24,079 nucleotides of DNA from an uncultured Bacteroidales bacterium (GTDB taxonomy: Bacteria > Bacteroidota > Bacteroidia > Bacteroidales > Paludibacteraceae), in the NCBI GenBank assembly GCA_937911235.1, contig CALDPN010000031.1, positions 1-24,079 on the forward strand, in the 5' to 3' direction. Both the position numbers and the translations under genes were made by a program. Shown here one piece after another: positions 22,088 through 24,079 of this stretch. The notes below the pieces were generated by a model. It had not been told where the DNA came from, made no database searches, and saw only the letters and a list, made by a program, of their open reading frames with translations. Position 1 is the stretch's first letter. Every line of letters starts with the position of its first letter.

Positions 22088-22825
22088 ATGAAAAAGATTG
22101 TTAATTTATTTGTTGTTTTTCTAGTAACAATATTATTGATGTCTTGTGATAAACATGAAGTAAGAACTATTACTTTCCTTGGATTTAAGGTAGCAGAATA
22201 TCAAGTCTTAGTAGATGAAAACAAGAATGATATTAAGGATGGTTATTATTATGAATTTCACGAATCAGGAAAAGTGTCGAAATCGGGAAGTTATATAATG
22301 GACAAAAAAGTAGGTGAATGGCAAAAATTTTATGATGATGGAACCTTAGCTGAAGAATCGCATTATGTTGATGGTAAAAGAGAAGGATTGTTTGTTGACT
22401 ATAATAAGTCTGGTAAAGTTATAATTCGTGGAAATTTCAAAGGTGACAAACGTGATGGAGTTTGGGAGTATGCTTTAAAGAATGATACTGCTATGATACG
22501 ATATACATATCAAAATGGTTTACGTACAGAGTTGTTGGGTACATGGAATACAATTAAAAAATATTCAGAAGGAATAAAATCTATATCATTTGATAATAAT
22601 GGTCATTGTATTGTGACTAGAAATAACGATAAAGTTATGGAAGGCGAATCAGAAATGTTGGATACAAATGATAATGGTGATGATGATAGTATTGAATTGC
22701 CAATCGGTACATATAAAATTAGTAAAATAAGTGAAGAAGATTTTGAAATTTATCTAAATGATGGAACGTACATTCCTTTCTTAGGTTGGAAACAAACAAT
22801 CATTAAAGCAAAAAAAGTAAAATAA
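22088..22825 (+). CDS. MORN-repeat lipoprotein (YwqK-like)
   Basis: The 245-aa protein has a lipoprotein signal (TILLMSC, lipid on C20). Residues about 50-145 contain at least four MORN-type repeats of the pattern G-x-(Y/W)-x-x-(Y/F)-x-x-x-G-x-(L/V): DGYYYEFHESGKV, GEWQKFYDDGTL, EGLFVDYNKSGKV and GVWEYALKND. A C-terminal region (about 150-245, LLGTWNT, GTYKISKISEEDFEIYL) looks like a lipocalin-like or similar small beta domain (inference). Proteins with these repeats are often annotated YwqK-family antitoxins, but that name does not establish a function; lipidation points to an envelope role. It is the first gene of four exported-protein genes, with no clear promoter in the orientation shown. 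Confidence 0.75.
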   Translation: MKKIVNLFVVFLVTILLMSCDKHEVRTITFLGFKVAEYQVLVDENKNDIKDGYYYEFHESGKVSKSGSYIMDKKVGEWQKFYDDGTLAEESHYVDGKREGLFVDYNKSGKVIIRGNFKGDKRDGVWEYALKNDTAMIRYTYQNGLRTELLGTWNTIKKYSEGIKSISFDNNGHCIVTRNNDKVMEGESEMLDTNDNGDDDSIELPIGTYKISKISEEDFEIYLNDGTYIPFLGWKQTIIKAKKVK

Positions 22826-22838
22826 TAAATATAAAATT

Positions 22839-23324
22839 ATGATTAAAAAGTGTTTGTTCATAGCATTGATGCTCTTTTCATGTGCATTGTATGCAAAAGA
22901 AGCTGAGCAAGATTTTAGCCAGACAAAAATAGGTTGGGATGGCCCTCCTGAGTATGATTTTAAGATAGTTGAGTGTAAAAGACAATCTCCATCAAGGGTT
23001 TATTTGAAAATTATTGTTAATCACCCTTTCGCAAATCAAGAGCTAAATATCTATTCTGTTAAAGCTATTGATTATGACGAAAATGAATACGAATTTGGTT
23101 GGTATAAACATGTAAGTTATTCGATAACAGGTAGACCTCAGTTTTATGATTACAATACGATTGTAGCAAAAACAGGTCAAGAAACTATGATTGAGGTGTG
23201 TTCAGATATTCAGTCTAAAGTAGATTTGTTTGATACGTTTACATTTAAAATTAAAATTGAAGAACCATATTATCATAGCAACTACTATGTGCTTAAATTT
23301 TTAGATGTGCCAGTAGAGTGGTAA
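22839..23324 (+). CDS. Small exported protein, unknown function, paralogue of the next gene
   Basis: The 161-aa protein begins with a signal peptide (MIKKCLFIALMLFSCALYA); cleavage after LYA or lipidation at C15 (LFSC) are both possible. The mature part is rich in alternating hydrophobic and polar residues, suggesting a beta-sandwich. The segments YDFKIVECKR, SRVYLKIIVNHPF, ELNIYSVKAIDYDENEYEF and YYVLKFLDVPVEW align by eye with the following protein. I do not recognise the family. It lies 13 bases after the MORN lipoprotein and is presumably in its operon. Confidence 0.7.
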   Translation: MIKKCLFIALMLFSCALYAKEAEQDFSQTKIGWDGPPEYDFKIVECKRQSPSRVYLKIIVNHPFANQELNIYSVKAIDYDENEYEFGWYKHVSYSITGRPQFYDYNTIVAKTGQETMIEVCSDIQSKVDLFDTFTFKIKIEEPYYHSNYYVLKFLDVPVEW

Positions 23325-23344
23325 AACATAAATAATTACGATAT

Positions 23345-23839
23345 ATGAAAAGAATATTAAGTGTAATAATAATCTCATTTTTCTTTGCTTCGTTATCAAA
23401 TATGGTAAGTGCAGCAGACGAATCTATAGATAACCAGAATTTTATTTGCGAGTTCGAAGGAGTTGAGGATTATGTTTGCGAGTTGGTAAGTTGCGAAGGT
23501 AATCGTGAGAAACAAAATGTGATTGTTAAAATAGCGATATCTCATGCTTTACCAGAACATGATCTGAGATTAGAAATATGGGATGCTTTTACAAAAGATG
23601 GTGAACCATACGCCTCTTATATTAAGAATAAAACAGCAAGCGATGAATTTGTATGGACTCAATACGAAACAGAGCATACTATACGTACTCAACGCCCTAA
23701 GTATATAGAGTTAAAGATTACCTCGGTGTTGCCTTCTCACGATAAAATATCAGTTGTGTTGTTTAAATACAGTCGCTACGATATTTCTTACAAGCATGGA
23801 TTTATGGTTATTAAGAATATTCCAATAACTTGGAATTAA
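23345..23839 (+). CDS. Small exported protein, unknown function, paralogue of the previous gene
   Basis: The 164-aa protein has a signal peptide (about 1-23, ending NMVSAA) and then one predicted beta-rich domain. The segments EDYVCELVSCEGN, NVIVKIAISHALP, DLRLEIWDAFTKDGEPYASY and HGFMVIKNIPITWN match the preceding protein in order and spacing, including the closing I/V-P-x-x-W. Tandem duplication followed by strong divergence is the simplest reading. Family and function are unknown. It lies 20 bases after the previous gene. Confidence 0.7.
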   Translation: MKRILSVIIISFFFASLSNMVSAADESIDNQNFICEFEGVEDYVCELVSCEGNREKQNVIVKIAISHALPEHDLRLEIWDAFTKDGEPYASYIKNKTASDEFVWTQYETEHTIRTQRPKYIELKITSVLPSHDKISVVLFKYSRYDISYKHGFMVIKNIPITWN

Positions 23840-23850
23840 AAAAAGTAGAT

Positions 23851-24021
23851 ATGAAAAAAGCAATATTACTTATCTTTTTATTTGTTGTGTGTAATCTGTG
23901 TGTTAGTGCACAGGAAAAACCATTACAAGATTTATTAAATGAATACAAATCACCAATATTATTTAAAGATACATCAACTACTTCTATCCCTAATTTTTCT
24001 AAAAGGGTTACAACAGAATAA
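23851..24021 (+). CDS. Short secreted peptide, possibly the 5' part of an interrupted gene
   Basis: The 56-codon frame starts MKKAILLIFLFVVCNLCVSA, a clean signal peptide (cut before QEKPLQ), leaving about 35 residues that end IPNFSKRVTTE. It lies 11 bases after the previous gene and is probably in the same operon. After TAA (24019-24021) the same frame stays open to the window end and reads TFFLGVVARTALQPSVVPF. The gene may therefore be a longer one broken by a nonsense change, or the short peptide may be genuine. Confidence 0.45.
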   Translation: MKKAILLIFLFVVCNLCVSAQEKPLQDLLNEYKSPILFKDTSTTSIPNFSKRVTTE

Positions 24022-24079
24022 ACGTTCTTTTTAGGAGTTGTAGCAAGAACTGCTTTACAACCTAGTGTAGTACCTTTCA

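Overview
The window looks like a chromosomal segment of a Bacteroidota bacterium, most likely order Bacteroidales. Evidence: a SusC/SusD pair, a fused DAHP synthase-chorismate mutase of the type found in this phylum, many lipoprotein signal peptides, low GC, no obvious Shine-Dalgarno sequences, and a repeated promoter pattern of TTTG or TTG, about 20 bases, then TAnnTTTG, which is the Bacteroides-type sigma-ABfr promoter. I cannot name the genus.

Layout. 1-1990: aromatic amino acid biosynthesis (tail of an aminotransferase, DAHP synthase-chorismate mutase, prephenate dehydrogenase). 2041-2830: a small lipoprotein convergent with a CYTH phosphatase. 2925-4960: PlsC-like acyltransferase overlapping xerD. 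5026-7818: pta-ackA plus a PAP2-like membrane protein. 7884-8235: tRNA-Glu and rpsT. 8388-10515: radC, a polysaccharide-deacetylase-like protein that appears to have lost its catalytic residues, and tRNA-Arg. 10616-12686 (minus): asd and aroB. 12806-14245: a secreted lamin-tail protein, divergent from asd. 14489-19201: an isolated susC-susD pair. 19293-20837: rbfA and a LolC/E-type permease. 20894-21760 (minus): cysE. 22088-24021: a four-gene cluster of exported proteins (MORN-type lipoprotein, two related secreted proteins, a short secreted peptide).

Most genes are ordinary housekeeping genes. Two non-coding signals stand out. First, the cysE / exported-protein intergenic region holds two exact inverted copies of a 15-bp sequence bounding about 137 bp. 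Between them lies a near-consensus promoter that now points toward cysE. Flipped, it would sit at the right distance to drive the exported-protein operon, which has no recognisable promoter of its own. This is the architecture of a phase-variable invertible promoter (inverton). Second, a heptamer (TCCTAAC)n forms four arrays in the same orientation. Each touches or supplies the stop codon of a neighbouring gene, and arrays of three or more units carry stop codons in all six frames.

Other regulatory candidates are a perfect palindrome between the divergent asd and lamin-tail start sites, an inverted repeat around the radC promoter, and an rbfA promoter embedded in the susD terminator. All promoter and operator calls are by eye; no alignment or search was run.
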